A stretch of 64,000 bases of DNA, taken from positions 192,868 to 256,867 of the forward strand of contig ML677462.1 of the NCBI GenBank assembly GCA_007922305.1. Direction: 5' to 3'. A program made the translations under genes and the position numbers. Source of the stretch: Dermatemys mawii. Taxonomy: Eukaryota > Chordata > Testudines > Dermatemydidae. Positions within the stretch are counted from its first letter, which is position 1. Every line of letters starts with the position of its first letter. This document shows, in pieces, positions 47,523 to 60,132 of the stretch. The notes beneath the pieces were generated by a model that saw only the letters and a program-made list of their open reading frames with translations, had not been told where the DNA came from and searched no databases.

Positions 47523-48559
47523 ACCTACTTGATCCGTAAGAGAGCTCTGGTCACTTTCACTAGTAAAGTGACTAACATGTAGCTTTCAGACTTATGCAGT
47601 AAGTCAAACTACTACAAAGACAATCTCCAGTGTTAGATTCTCTTAACTTGTGTAATAGCTTATCAAATCATAAACCTAGTTAATATCAGGGCATGGCATG
47701 GAACTTGTATGCTGTGACAGCCTGAATTTACCCATCACCTGAATAAAGGGGGTTGGTAGTTGAGTTAAGTGGAGAACCAGATGAGAACTTTCTAAGGACA
47801 ACTGTTAATAAGTGCATTCAATGTAATTCTTACTCTGACTGAAAAAGTGTTAATCACTTAATATTCCATTTTATATTTAGCTGTGATACTCTGCAAGTAT
47901 GTTTTTCAGACCTGAAGAGCTTTAAAAACCCCTCTCTCTCTCCAACAAAAATTGATGTCCTTGATTTTTGTATTTTTTTCTGGAGTCTTGCCCCCTCTAG
48001 AGGGATAAACAAGTCAGTTAATAAAATTGAGTCTCAGCAGCTACATTACATTATCTCAGTACATTCAAGGGCCTTTTGATAAAGTGGAAATATTCCTCTT
48101 TCCATTTTATCAATGTTAAGGCTTTTAAAGACATTCAGCAACATTCTGGATGGTGTCCATTTCTTCCCAAAACATTCAGTGGTTTAAATTAAGAAATGAG
48201 TTTCAAATAAAAAAAAAATCTTTAAAACTTCTACAGCGAGGGTCAGATTACTGGTCTTGGGGGGAAAAAATAATAGAGGGGATTGCAACTCACAGATCTT
48301 TAAGAAATTATACTAAAATATTTCAAAGGATAAAAGAGCAGAGAGCCTTGTTGTGAACGTGCAGAGTAGAGTGAGGGAGGAAGGAATGTTAATGAAAACT
48401 TTTTTAACTTAAGGTAGAGGTGGAAACAATTCTTCATTCGTTCTTGAAAGCTCCTGAGTTGAAAGAGGAGTTTTACTCTGCACGTTCCATGGTTAATTTC
48501 TTTTCACTTAGGCTAGTTTTATTATAGAACAGATCAGATCCACGAACCGCGGAGCAGGA
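47523..48559. other. Intergenic DNA, no gene seen
   Basis: A/T-rich, unique-looking sequence. No recognised repeat, tRNA or histone. Confidence 0.5.
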
Positions 48560-48745
48560 CTGGCGCCAAAAGGCAACTTTTTGAATTTGAAGTTAAGCGC
48601 CGGCTAATAATTGGCCAGAGTTCGCTGTGAGGTGTCTCATTGGTGGGATCAAAGGCGCGTCACATTATAGGGCGGGAGAGGTGGAAGCGGTCGCGTTGTC
48701 TCCTCGCTCAGTTCTCAATTTGGTCGGCTTTTAGCCACACTCTCT
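48560..48745 (+). promoter_or_regulatory. Orphan H4-type promoter (plus strand)
   Basis: GGCGCCAAAAGGCAACTT, TTTGAATTTGAAGTTA, TAATTGGCCAG, CTCATTGGTGGG and CTCAGTTCTCAATTTGGTCG at 48708-48727 follow the order of the active H4 promoters. No H4 gene or hairpin follows; the sequence soon passes into a CR1 remnant. Confidence 0.7.
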
Positions 48746-49059
48746 GCTCTGCAGGCCTCCTCTCTCAACACACACAGCAAAACAACACGCTCTTTCTCAT
48801 ATACCTGATCTGCATGTTGTCCTCATGTCTGTAAGCAGCTTCTAATCTCTTTTATAGTAGTAAATGGAGAACCTTTCAAGGGAGCCAGTCCACTCTTTGA
48901 CTCTTTTCAGAGTAATAGTTTTCCCTTACTGCATAGGGAATCAATTATTTTTTGTGAAGGTCTGGACTCCAGAGACAATAATACAAAAATAATGGTAGAG
49001 ATAAGTAAATAAGAGTTCAAAGTCTGTTCAAAAGTGCCTGATTGTCTGGATTTGACCTA

Positions 49060-49430
49060 CTGTTAAGTAGGGGTGGAATCCGAGTTACAGAGAATTATTT
49101 CCTGGGTGTCTGGCGGGTGAGTCTTGCCCACATGCTCAGGGTTTAGCTGATTGCCATATTTGGGGTCAGGAAGGAATTTTCCTGAAGGACAGATTGGCAC
49201 AGGCCATGGGGGGTTTTCACCTTCCTCTGTCGCTTGGGGCACGGCTCACTTGCTAGAGGATTCTTTGTAACTTGAAATCAGAAAGCCATGATATGAGGAC
49301 TTCTATATGTCAGCCGTAGGTTAGGGGTTTATTACAGGAGTGGGTGGGTCAGATTCTGTGGCCTGTGTTGTGCAGGAGGTCAGACTGGATGAAAATAATT
49401 GTCCCTTCTGACTTAAAGTCTACATGTCTA
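49060..49430 (+). mobile_element. CR1 LINE 3' region
   Basis: GGGGTCAGGAAGGAATTTTC, GCTTGGGGCACGGCTCACTT and CAGACTGGATGAAAATAATT are typical CR1 3'-end words. Noncoding. It may have replaced the gene body belonging to the orphan promoter upstream. Confidence 0.75.
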
Positions 49431-49839
49431 CTATCCACCTATCGTCTGCCTCTGCTTTATTGCATCCTTACGATTCTCATACCTTAGGTCTATAGTAGAG
49501 CTCTTTTGTTTTTCACAGCATAAACTGATATGCAAATATTCAATAGCTTCTATTATATGTGCCTGTTTTCTAGGAGATTGTATGTACCCTGTCAGCTCTA
49601 TCAGCAATAAATAACAGCAGTCTTTCAAAAGCTCAGGTCTGTGGCTCAAGTATTGTATTGTACAGATCACCCTGACTGGTTGTATCCTGCTGAGTCATTA
49701 TTATTTAATCCTGTTATTGTAGTGTAGTCCCTAAGGGCCTCAACTCCACAGTGTTGAGTGGTCTCCACAGTGCTACCTGCTGTACAAATATAAAACAAAC
49801 AGTCTCTTAGGCAGAGTTACAATAAGAGACTCATTTCTG

Positions 49840-50560
49840 AGATTCAAGGGGCAGAAGAGACCTTTGTGATCTGAATTCTAGTCCAACAGAAACCACAGGC
49901 CTTTCCCCCAAATCATGTTTGAACTAGAGCACAGCATTTATTAGAAAATCATCCCATTTTGATTTTTAAATTGCCAGTGCAAGAGACTTCACTAGAACCT
50001 TTGGTAAATTGTCTCAGGGATTAATTACCTTCGCTGTTCTAAATGTACACCTCATTTCCAGTCTAAATTCATCTAGCATAAGTTCCAGTTACTGGATCTT
50101 GTTAGACCTTTGCTAGAGTAAAGAGCCCATTATCAAACATTTGATCCTCCTATAGGTACTCATAGAGCACCCTCACTTCCAGCATCTAGGCTTTAACACA
50201 GGTTTTCTGAACTTTTAATCATGCTTGAGGCTCTTCTCTTAACCCTGTCCGGTTTATCAATATCTTTCTTTAATTGTGGGCACCAGAATTGGACACAGTA
50301 TTCGAGCAGTGGTCTCACCAGTGCCAAATAGAGAAATAGAATAACCTTTCTGTCCCTACTAGACATTCCCTTTTATACATCCATCGATCATATTAGCACC
50401 GTTGGCTACCATGATGCATTAGGATCAGATGGTCAGCTAATGATCCACCATGACCCTACCCCCATCACCTTTTGCATCTTCTCATCCCAGGATAGAGTCC
50501 CCCATTCTGTAAATGTGTCCTGCATTCCTTCTGCCTAGATGTGTACTTTACATGTGTGTG
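49840..50560 (-). mobile_element. CR1-like LINE fragment
   Basis: GGGCACCAGAATTGGACACA and GTGGTCTCACCAGTGCCAAA are characteristic CR1 words, in the orientation opposite to the one at 49060. No open frame. Confidence 0.65.
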
Positions 50561-50907
50561 TATTAAAATGCACATTGTCTGTCTGGGTACCTACAGCACT
50601 GCTTGGATTGGACCCTATAGTTTAGAGTTAATCTATCTGAAATGGAAATAACTTCTGACCTACTGTCTAAGACCACCCCACTATGGAGTCTTCCCCTCCT
50701 CCCAACTGAATACCTAGCACCAGGATCAGTTGCTTCTGATAATGGTCTGATCACATTCACATGGTAAATCTGGTTAGGCAGGAGCCGTCTGAAAGCACAA
50801 CGTGGGTCTCTGATGCTAAAGGCAAGAGATGCAGGTTCCCAGGGTAGGGCAGAGGCTTGTTCCACATTAAATAGAACAGGATTATGAGCTTGTACTTAAC
50901 GTACTGC

Positions 50908-51370
50908 ACAGGATCTTTTCAGGGGGAATAAAGCAGTGTCATATTTATTGGAAATCCATGTATCAACCAACACTGTATCATATGATCTATATCACACTCA
51001 TGCACTCACACACACACAAGCACGCTCCATTGTCGTGTTGTTACCAGCTAGTTGCTTCCCTTAACTTCACTGGCCAGGTGAGTTAGATGGGGGAGGGGTG
51101 GAGTCAGGCTTCTGCCAATCCACATCAGTGCACAGGTGTGGACAAAACGAGACCTGGGGTTCTCTGCAAGACACCTCATGTCAATAGCAGCTTCCCTCTC
51201 ATGCAAACCTATGCCAGATTCAAAATCTCTGTGTGTGTACATTGGTCCTTTGTGCTGTTTCCCTCTGTGGGTTGTCCCAATGCTGCCACAATTATTTTCA
51301 AAGAGGGTGTTCCCAAAATAAGATGCTCCCTTCTAACCTCCCAGGCCATCAATATGTCTGATCTTCTTTA
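50908..51370 (-). mobile_element. LTR-type element related to 16844-17700
   Basis: CACAGGATCTTTTCAGGGGG followed by TTTATT matches the left end of the element at 16844. Noncoding; right limit approximate. 51371-52589 shows no gene; a CR1/SINE-type tail fragment (GATACTGGGCTAGACAGACC) lies at 51727-51746. Confidence 0.5.
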
Positions 51371-52589
51371 GTGAGCCCACTTAACAAGTCTGATTGTCCT
51401 TGGTCTGGCTCCTATCTCCTCTCCAGCTGTTGCAGCTGAGTGGAGGTGCTGGCCTTCCAAGCCTCACTCATTCAATAGGGCAATTGATTACAAAGTGAGG
51501 GAAGATCTTATTCTATTTCTAGTGAAAAGGCACTTTTCTTCTACTTTAACTATACTATCCTCAGGGGCTGTAACATTATACTAAGGCTCAATACAAAGTT
51601 TCTATATAAGGATCTGGTCCAAAGCTTCCCTAACCTCTGACTGCCCAAGACTGGGAGTGGAAAAGGGATGGATTAATCTACCTGTTTCCTCTGAAACACT
51701 AGGCACCAACTACTATCAAAAGAGAAGATACTGGGCTAGACAGACCATTAGCCTGAACCAGTATGGCTGCTATTAACTTCCAGGTTTGGATTTGAATCTG
51801 TGTAGCTCATTGCAAGGACACCCCATTTATTCCACATATATTCAGTAGTATGGTCTTAGCTTGTGAAGAAAACAGTAAGCAGAACTGTTTATTTTGTAGC
51901 TGCAGTATGAAAGCAGGAAAATCTGGTTAGATGTTGCAAATCAATAACCTTCCCCTCCCTGAAGAGTTGATACTCATCTCCCTGCTGCTCTGAGCCAGAA
52001 CAGAGACTGAAGAACGCACTTGCACAGAAATGACAGAATGGGGACAGAAGAAAGTATTTATTCTTGCATCTGAAATTACTTGCTGAATTCACACCCTAAA
52101 AGACAGACCAGAATAAGAATCATTTCATCCAAACCACTTTGTTCGTATGTTGCTTAAGAAGTGTCTACAAGACTTGACGTGGGGGAAGTGTGAGCAACTG
52201 TACTGCAAAATTAAGTATAAACCATTCTGCACTGTAGTTGATGTACTACTATTAATGCATTTCATTGCAAACTAGAGAGATCAAACAAGTGTGAAAAATC
52301 AGGAGAGGGGCTGGGAGATAGAAGTCAATATAAGGGGCAAAAAACCCCAAAACCAGGGCTGTCCTTAAAAAATTGGGACATCTAATTATCCACCTCCAAA
52401 CCCCTTAAAAGTGAGATTGGTTTTAATAGAAAAAAAAATAACTGAAGTTTGACACCAAACCTCAGCCTAGAAGCAGAACAAGTAAATTACAATTTGTTGC
52501 ATACCCAGCTAACTACTTATACTTCATATAAATTACCATCTCTCTATTATCATTTTCAGAGATCAACAGCTCTTTTCGAACTTGTGGGT

Positions 52590-52605
52590 GGCTCTTAAAA
52601 GAGCC
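52590..52605 (-). terminator. Histone 3' stem-loop of H2A at 52642
   Basis: Minus-strand GGCTCTTTTAAGAGCC, perfect hairpin. Confidence 0.97.
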
Positions 52606-52641
52606 TTTGGGTTCAGTTCATTCAAATGACTAACAGCCAGC

Positions 52642-53799
<1,158 letters not shown>

Positions 53800-53830
53800 C
53801 CGCTGTGCGTGTCCATTGAAAAACCCCAAA

Positions 53831-53846
53831 GGCTCTTTTAAGAGCC
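53831..53846 (+). terminator. Histone 3' stem-loop of H2B at 53419
   Basis: GGCTCTTTTAAGAGCC, starting 32 nt after the stop codon. Confidence 0.97.
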
Positions 53847-53849
53847 ACC

Positions 53850-54920
53850 CACTTTCTCCATGAGAGACTGAGTCACTGTTTCGTGGATGGAAAATAACTA
53901 AATAGTACAATCCTAAAACGTGCCTTGAATATCTAGGAAAGTCCTGCTCATGTTAACTAACCGTTTCTTGAATTTAATACCTAGTAACGCACATTGTTGT
54001 GTGATTGGATCCGGGGAAAACTCCTTAAAGGGGAGTATATCATGCTGTGACCCCACCGCTATTTCCTCAGCTCCTGAAATTATATCGTGGTTAAACGCAT
54101 GTAGCTTGTAGAGGCAAACTGAACACGAAATGCAAAACTGGTCACTCTCCAGCGACGCAGGTTTATTGCTAAGCGGGGGTGAGCGAACACGGGAAGGACC
54201 CAGCGGGGGAGGTATTTCCTTTCCCACTGTGTTATATGGATGGTCGTTCATAGACCCAGTCTGCTGTTGCGGTTTTAATACCAGACTTTCATGGGGGGGG
54301 TCAAGAGATTGTCAACAGCAAATTGCTGTTCACCTGCCTTGCGGGTGTACGGGGGGGGGTCACATTTTGAGGCGTCCTAGGATAGACAATGGCTATTAGC
54401 CAGGGTGGGTAAGAAGGGGGTCCCTGGCCTCTGTTTATCAGAGCGGGGTGATCACTTGATCATTCCCTGAGAGTCTGGAGTCGCCCCAAGACCAGGGATA
54501 CAACGCCAGTAAAGCTCCCGTTTTCTAATGTACCCCTAACAGCGTGTGAAAGCAGGAAATCTCCTCTCCCCTGCCGCTGCCCGGCGGGAGGCGCACAGAG
54601 AACAGGGCGGTAGGAGAGGAATCGGGGAGCGATTTGCGCTTAGCCGACGCTGCCATGCACTGTACCGTCCAGCTGTGAGCTGGGACCCCGGGGCGCTGCA
54701 CGAGCCTCTCTGGGGCAGGAAATTCAATTGGTTTTCATTTATTTTATGGGCAAGGGGTGAATATTCCAAAGCTGGGGGGTCTCCACAGCCAGCGAAGTGC
54801 GGAAGGGGCGCAGGGCTGGTGGCTCACGGGCTTTGGGCGCTGGTCAGTGAGAAATAAACCCGCTCCGTCCTCCTAGGGCGTCAGAGATAAGGACGGGGTT
54901 AATTTCGCGGTGACACACTC
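53850..54920. other. Intergenic DNA with a LINE-end repeat
   Basis: 54380-54480 matches the repeat at 14098-14330 in reverse (GACAATGGCTATTAGCCAGG). G runs lie at 54293-54300 and 54350-54358. No gene recognised. Confidence 0.5.
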
Positions 54921-55100
54921 GAGCGCCAACCTTCGCTGTTTGAATTTAAAATTACCCGCGCTGTTCTGATAGGCTGAGAGGGTAAGGTCGCCGTTTGTCA
55001 TTGGTGAGAACCAGAAGCGTCCTCCTGTCCGGGCGAGGGGAGGGGCGACGCAGGTGATGGCGCCAGTTCTCACTCAGGTCGGAAAATGAGCTATATAAAT
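54921..55100 (+). promoter_or_regulatory. H4 promoter (gene at 55159)
   Basis: GAGCGCCAACCTTCGC, TTTGAATTTAAAATTA, GTCATTGGTGAG, site II CAGTTCTCACTCAGGTCGGA at 55064-55083 and TATAAAT at 55094-55100. It has the same order of elements as the other H4 promoters and the three orphan ones. Confidence 0.88.
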
Positions 55101-55146
55101 CCCTGCACTTGGCGGAAGACGTACATAGATCTAGTACTGTTGGTGA

Positions 55147-55470
<324 letters not shown>

Positions 55471-55505
55471 GCTGTTTCTAAGCCCGAAAAACTCGATTTC
55501 TCAAA

Positions 55506-55521
55506 GGCCCTTTTAAGGGCC
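55506..55521 (+). terminator. Histone 3' stem-loop of H4 at 55159
   Basis: GGCCCTTTTAAGGGCC: a third stem version with full pairing; loop UUUA. GGAAAGAGCTGG follows as the downstream element. Confidence 0.96.
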
Positions 55522-56190
55522 ACCCAGCGCTGCACGGAAAGAGCTGGTTCTGCTCGGGCTCGGAAGGGGGTTCCGGTACCTTGGTCAATCCCGGTCGCGG
55601 GGGTTGTGTTGTAAATTATGGGTCTGGGTTTGGCTTGCTTTGCTGCGTTGTATCTCATTAACTAGTCTGCTAGTTAAATAGGCTTGAATGCTGCACCCCT
55701 AATGCGTGATTAAATTTTTATGGCTACTTCACCACGAATCTTCTGGCTTCTTGGTGTGTAATAGTTACAATTCTCTGCACTGATTCACTCTGCTCCTGTG
55801 AAGTGGTACAGTTCTGTACAAGCATATTCAGTACCATGGTTATGAGGATTCTCACTCCTAGTGTTGCCTTGCAATAAGATGTAATGATCTTGTAACCCCC
55901 CCAATCACTATTGGAGAACCCCTGTATTAAAGCTAGTAAGGCCAGGTAGGTCTGGGTGTAAATTAAGCCTCCTATCTATGCAGTGGGATTCTGTCTCCTA
56001 CAGGACTAGTCCAGCCCCTGAGCCCACGGTAGCTGCACCTAGCTTCATGCACACTCAGCAGGTGAAGCAGAGCAGCAGCCTTGCGGGTAAATTCCTGTCC
56101 AGCCCAGGAAATTCAGACTTTGCCTGTGATTACATTTTTGTAGCTATAAAACCTCTTCTTGGAGCAGTTTGTGGGTGACTGGGGAGGTTT
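55522..56190. other. Intergenic DNA, no gene seen
   Basis: Sequence past the last histone gene. No recognised feature. Confidence 0.5.
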
Positions 56191-56199
56191 TTGCCCCAA

Positions 56200-57010
56200 C
56201 ATCCAGGCACTTTGGCTGTTCCCAGAGCTCCCTTGGCTTTTCTAGTGTCACTGACTCACAGGTGGTGCCCCTTTCAGTGAAACCGGTGCTGCTTCATGGA
56301 CCACTCCCTCTTGGGGTCAGCCGCTGCACCTCTTGGAGTCTTAGCATGTCTGCCTGTGCTATTGACCCCTTGGGGAGTCCCCTCAGTCGGGACCTCTGAG
56401 GCTTCCACCCCCAGGAAGGGGCTGATGCCCCCTTGTTCTCTAGACTGGAGTGACACTCAGCCAGCATAAAACAGGAGGTTTTATTGAGCTTTGAACCCAG
56501 AACAGGAACTCTCAAGACCCTTAGGCCTGGCCTTTCAGCAAATCCCAGACTCCCCTGCATCCAGGGGGGCTCTGCCTGCTGCCCCTCCCAAGTCTCCCTG
56601 CTTCCCAGCTTGGCAGCTGAGATCCCTGGCCCTCAGCCCCGCCTCTGTTCATTGTCTTCTCTCCAGATAAATATGGTCATAAACCAGGTGGTCAGGGCCT
56701 CCTCACCCCTCTTGTGCTCTGGCTGGAAGCGGTTGGTCTGGTCACTGGGTTATTCTCTCCACAGCCCATTGTCCTCCCACTGGCCAGAACCAGCTGCGAC
56801 TCCTGAGCTGGTCACCAGGGTCTTTATTTTCCATGCTAGTGGCTAGGGTCCCAAGTCCCTTCGCTGGTCCCTTGTACCAATGAACCCCCCCTCTCCCATC
56901 ACCTTGTTAAACCAGTAACAACCCGAGAAACTGAGTCCCACCCCCTCTGCATGCACCCCGTAGGAAAACAAGGAAACACCCCCCTGTTGTCAAATCCCAA
57001 CTCCCACCTG
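56200..57010 (-). mobile_element. LTR-type retroelement fragment
   Basis: On the minus strand CAATAAAACCTCCTGTTTTA provides an LTR-like polyadenylation signal near 56480. Surrounding words (CTAGAGAACAAGGGGGCATC, GGGGTCAATAGCACAGGCAG) resemble a recurrent turtle LTR. No coding region is present. Confidence 0.45.
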
Positions 57011-57810
57011 CACTATTGGGGTGACTGCCATGGTCTGCTCCACCCCTTCGCTCCCCTGATTCCTCCACCAGACACCGGGGGAGCTCCCTTGCTGACTGGA
57101 GAGTCTGAGAGCACAGTGGGAAAGGCCTGAGCATTGGCTCTCAAGGGTGAGGGTTGCACAGAACAAGCACCATTCTCACATCCCCTAGTTGCCACCGTCC
57201 CTAAAACTGGGCACCCAGATTCTCAGGGGGAGGAGGGCCAGGAGCCTAGAACTCCTGGGTTTGTAGGGGGGTGAGACAGGATGGGAGGGGTGTCCATGGC
57301 TGATACATGACAGCATCAGAAGTGCCTGCTGAAGCCTGTTTGTGATTCAAATCCACCTTAGACCTTGAAGCTGGCCTGGCCTGCTCTGATTGAAAACATG
57401 ACCCAGGATGTCCCAGTGGAACAGAAAACTTTATTTGCGGGGGAGGGAGGGATGAAAAACCAAGTACAGCACGAGGCACAATTGGGAGCCAGAAACAGGG
57501 TTCCCTCCTTGGGACCCAGTCATTTCACAGAACATCAAGGAGCATTTCAACGGCACACTCGGTACAATCCTGATTTCTATCAAATACTGAAGGCCACAGC
57601 AAAGGGTCACTTTCCACAAGTGCCTGCAGGCAGCTGGTTGAGGCGGGTGGAGGATTTGCAAAGACAGAAGGGGAAGAAAACAAAGCACTGTCCGAAAGCC
57701 CTGCTCGCCGGGCAAAAAGGGTGAGACAAAGCAAGCAAGACAGCATGCAAAGAGGCACAGGCAAGGGAAAGACAGAGGGCATGGCACGGAGAGAAAAAAG
57801 AAACACAGGC

Positions 57811-58062
57811 GCAGAATTCATGTCCCCCTGTAGATTTTCTTTTCCCTGCCCCATAGAATAATTGATTCTGCCGGGGAGGTGCAGCACGGCCAAAGTGCCC
57901 CCTCCCTCGCCACGGCTGCTCCAGCAGTGTGCCAGCTGCCCTCGCTTCTGGCACCACAGCAGCCCCTGGTGGGCGAAAGGTGTCACTGCAGTGCCACACC
58001 AGCAGAATCAATTATTCTACAGGGCGGGGAAAAGAAAAGCTGCGGGGAACATGAATTCTGCG
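57811..58062. repeat. Repeat with about 60-bp inverted arms
   Basis: Left arm 57811-57872 (GCAGAATTCATGTCCCCCTG.., AGAATAATTGATTCTGC) and right arm about 58003-58062 are reverse complements with a few differences. A related single-arm copy lies at about 60908-61100, in the RBFOX-like intron (CAGAATCATTGATTCTCCCA, CCCACCAGGTGCTGCTGTGG). Confidence 0.7.
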
Positions 58063-58264
58063 CTTCTGTTTCTTTTATGAAAAAGCCAAGGGGAAACAAC
58101 CCTCCCACCTTTAACAGTATGTGGCGGGGGGGGGGTTCTCTGTCCCACCTCCTGGTTCTGGCATCGGTGGCAAGCATGCAGCCAGAGGAGGGAGAGAGAG
58201 AAAGCGAGCACAGCAAAGCGAATGAAACAGGAAGTGAGAGAGGCAGGATGAGCAAAAGGGTCAA

Positions 58265-58470
58265 GCAAGAGAGAGCAACAGAAAAAGGACAGGAGAAACA
58301 GACGGCGAGTGAAAGCGAAAGAGAATGACAGGAGAAAAAGTGAGTGAGCAAAAGTGAAAGAGAATAACAGGAGAAACCAAGCCAGTGAAAGAGAAAGAGA
58401 ACGACAGGAGAAACAAAGTGAGCAAGTGAAAGAGAAAGAGAACAACAGGAGAAGCAGAGCGAGCGAGCAT
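58265..58470 (+). repeat. About 40-bp purine-rich tandem repeat
   Basis: Five units anchored on ACAGGAGAA with GTGAAAGAGAAAGAGAA between them. Flanking DNA up to 58720 continues purine-rich with AGCGAGCGAG motifs. Long minus-strand open frames (up to 437 codons, Leu/Ser/Cys-rich) across it are low-complexity artefacts. Confidence 0.8.
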
Positions 58471-59600
58471 GCAGCGGGTGGGTGAGCACAGGGGCACGCA
58501 GGCACAGCAGAGCGAGGAAGAAAGACTTCGCCGTGGGGTGAGCAGACCGGAGCAGGGAGAGAGACAGAGCCAGCCGATGGCAAGGCAAGTAAAGCAAGCG
58601 GAGGAGAGAGCGCGGTGCGGCAAGGGGAGGTGAGCGAGCGAGTACTTGACAGCAAGCGAGCGAGAACGGGAGCGTGCAGCTGGGCAAGCGAAGAGCAGAG
58701 CAGAAGCCAGAGCGCGAAGCCAGGCAGGCAAAGGGGTGAGTAAATGGTGAAAGGCAACCGGGGGCCACGGGGCTGGGGGCAAACCCAGCCGGCACGGGGT
58801 ACTGACGTGGAGCAGTGCAGCCAGGAGCCCTACGCTGGGGACAGCGTCCGTCCAATACGACCAGGGCAGCCTGTGGGGGGGGAATCCATGAGCCGGGTCC
58901 TTCCCCCGGCTCCCGGGTGGCACGGGGCACCCGCAGGCTCCACAACGGGCCTGGGCGAAGCAGCTGGGGGGTCGGCCTGGCTGTCACGCCCGCTGCCCCC
59001 GGGGCCGCCCCAGCAGCGGGAAGGAAGGAGACAAACGCAGCACGAGAGAGACAGAGGGTGAACGCGAGAGGCCGGAGAGCAGGGCCGAGAGCAAGAGCTT
59101 TTTCACAACGCGAGACACCCGGAAAAGGAGAGAGACTCCGGCAGCCGCCGGCTTCCCCCGAGACACTGACCCGGGGCCTGGCTCCGGCGCCGGGGGAAAC
59201 CTGCACTCCACCTGGTTCAAACATCCTGCCACGTGGCCGGCTTTGAACGCGACCCCGGCCCGGGACAGGCTGCCCACCTCTTTCCCGGCTGAACACAAGA
59301 GACCCCCCCCACTCCCCGCAGCGCTAGCACGGAGCCGACCGAGCGCGGGAGGCAGGCGGGAGACCAGGGCATCGCGGGTGGGGAGAAAGCTGCAGGGAAC
59401 CAGGAGAGACGGGGCAGGGAGTGAGCGGCTGGGAGAGGTGGGCACCGGCTGGAAAAGGAATTGGGGAGATTCAGTCTTATCTTAGCGGCTGCCTGCGGCC
59501 TCTGGCCGCGATCCCAGGCCCTGCCCCTGGGGAACAGCCCCGGGTTTCGACTTTCCCCAGCTTTGCTCTTTCCACCACTCTGCGGCAGTGGCTCTCCACT

Positions 59601-59719
59601 GGGGTGACACGTCCCGATTTCACAGGGACAGGCCCGATGTTTGGGGTCTCTTTCTTATATAGGCTCCTAGGATCCCCCCATCCCCGTCCCGATTTTTCAC
59701 ACCTGCTGACTGGTCACTT
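59601..59719. mobile_element. Family A short element (copy 3)
   Basis: GGGGTGACACGTCCCGATTT at the left, TCTTATATAGGCTCCTA in the middle and CTGCTGACTGGTCACT at the right match the copies at 2082 and 6471. Confidence 0.7.
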
Positions 59720-60132
59720 CTTCTCAACCTGGGGGGAGCACGTGGAGGTCTCTCGGGGGTACGTCAGCTCAGCTGGACAGTTGTCTGGTTTTACAACGGG
59801 AGACAAGAAGCGCCAGCCGCGTCGTGAACATTTCACACAGACCAGGCCCGGAGGACGCGGCGCTGTGGACTATATTCGAGGGTAACGCCCGTCTGGGTTC
59901 ACGCCGCGTCGGACGCGCCTTTGGGGTCATTTCCTCAGGGGTGCCAGCCAGGGCTACAATTCTCAGAGTATTTCCCGGAGGGGCCTGCCCTGCCCAGGCC
60001 CCCCCCACCCCCCGCGAGCAAAACTCCAGGGGGGTTGAAAACATCGAATGTGTCTGGGGCGCTCCGAGATATCAGAACCCGCTGCCCAGGCCCCTTCCTG
60101 GCGCAGCCGCCGGCCTTCGCAGCCCCCGGTCC

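Larger units (their letters stand above)
57425..60132 (-). other. Possible 3' UTR of the RBFOX-like gene
   Basis: A polyadenylation signal CAAATAAAG (reverse of 57430-57438) lies 2.7 kb beyond the RBFOX-like stop on the same strand, with no other gene between. From about 58180 to 58720 the minus strand is strongly pyrimidine-rich. Three TGCATG words occur (reverse of 57744-57749, 58175-58180, 58468-58473). A family A element (59601-59719) and an inverted-arm repeat (57811-58062) lie inside. Assignment as UTR is inference. Confidence 0.35.

Noticed and set aside
57983..59296. 437-codon open frame on the minus strand
   Set aside because: Low-complexity Leu/Ser/Cys/Arg product over a purine-rich tandem-repeat region; overlapping long frames exist in other phases, and there is no recognisable domain or splice pattern.
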